Assembly: GCA_037974335.1 (NCBI GenBank)
Contig: CM075760.1
Span: 58,247,812-58,311,811, forward strand
Origin: Prionace glauca
Taxonomy: Eukaryota > Chordata > Chondrichthyes > Carcharhiniformes > Carcharhinidae
Direction of reading: 5' to 3'
Length of the DNA stretch: 64,000 nucleotides
The position numbers and the translations under genes are program-made. Below the pieces are notes generated by a model. That model was not told where the DNA came from. It was given only the letters and a program-made list of their open reading frames with translations, and searched no databases. Below, one piece after another: positions 63,873 to 64,000 of the stretch (position 1 is the first letter of the stretch; each line of letters begins with the position of its first letter).

Positions 63873-64000
63873 AATGTAGATCCAATGTAATGATAATACA
63901 GTCGGTATCCAGTACACCATAACCAAAGTTTAGGTTTCATTTCATAGAGTGAGTGAGTTATGGTCTATTGACATCATGTATTTAAATTCCAGTGTGTGTG

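Larger units (their letters stand above)
48215..64000 (-). repeat. Arm 2 of the large inverted duplication
   Basis: Partner of 27344-40375; anchors are given there. It is longer than arm 1 chiefly because of the 4.56-kb CR1 at 49451. The arm is still matching at the last base of the window. Confidence 0.9.

Noticed and set aside
1-64000. Retroviral, LTR or Polinton-type element
   Set aside because: No paired long terminal repeats, capsid, integrase or protease motifs were seen. All reverse transcriptase sequences have non-LTR hallmarks.

Overview
The window looks like nuclear DNA from a cartilaginous fish, most likely a shark. The evidence is the repeat content: tRNA-derived SINEs of the elasmobranch HE1/V-SINE type, many CR1-clade LINEs, and a rhodopsin-class receptor of the GPR139-like type that is expanded in sharks. 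No database search was possible, so the species is not named. I saw no retroviral, LTR or capsid-bearing element.

Left region (1-21.4 kb): a tRNA gene neighbourhood built by duplication. It holds about eight sound tRNA genes (Val-TAC twice, Glu-TTC, Phe, Glu-CTC, Asn, Gly-CCC, Gln-CTG), several with one to a few mismatches (Gly-GCC, Thr-TGT, Val-CAC) and some decayed copies (Asn, Glu, Lys, Arg). Three kinds of duplication are visible: inverted arms of about 600 bp carrying tRNA-Val (1-603 and 4158-4760), a tandem unit of 1182 bp (tRNA-Val at 4467 and 5649), and a long direct repeat (about 1205-4155 and about 16770-21275). Each copy of the long repeat has a CpG-rich promoter-like block with a perfect CRE and a 33-bp tandem array. 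An apparently intact two-exon GPCR gene (9294-10854) lies among the tRNA genes.

Middle region (21.4-27.3 kb): nested transposon debris. It includes a 5'-truncated CR1 with a long open reverse transcriptase frame (22262-23674), SINEs inserted into older LINE ends, a 52-bp minisatellite and two foldback repeats.

Right region (27.3-64 kb): a large, diverged inverted duplication. Arm 1 (about 27344-40375) is the reverse complement of arm 2 (about 48215-64000), and arm 2 runs off the window. Each arm carries a poly-C2H2 zinc finger gene and its CpG/NRF1-type promoter, so the two genes are divergent, with promoters facing each other across an 8-kb spacer full of old LINEs. The arm 2 gene is intact (14 fingers, 55904-57082). 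The arm 1 copy (36700-37710, minus) has a nonsense codon in finger 3. A third zinc finger gene (33194-33940) is cut short in finger 9 by the same kind of CGA-to-TGA change. Insertions present in only one arm (a nearly full-length CR1 at 49451-54011, a CR1 3' end at 38783-39680 and a SINE at 63534-63872) are post-duplication events with the empty site visible in the other arm.

The genes do not form an operon or pathway. The picture is a fast-evolving locus of tRNA genes, zinc finger genes and a chemosensory-like or orphan GPCR, shaped by segmental duplication and CR1/SINE activity.
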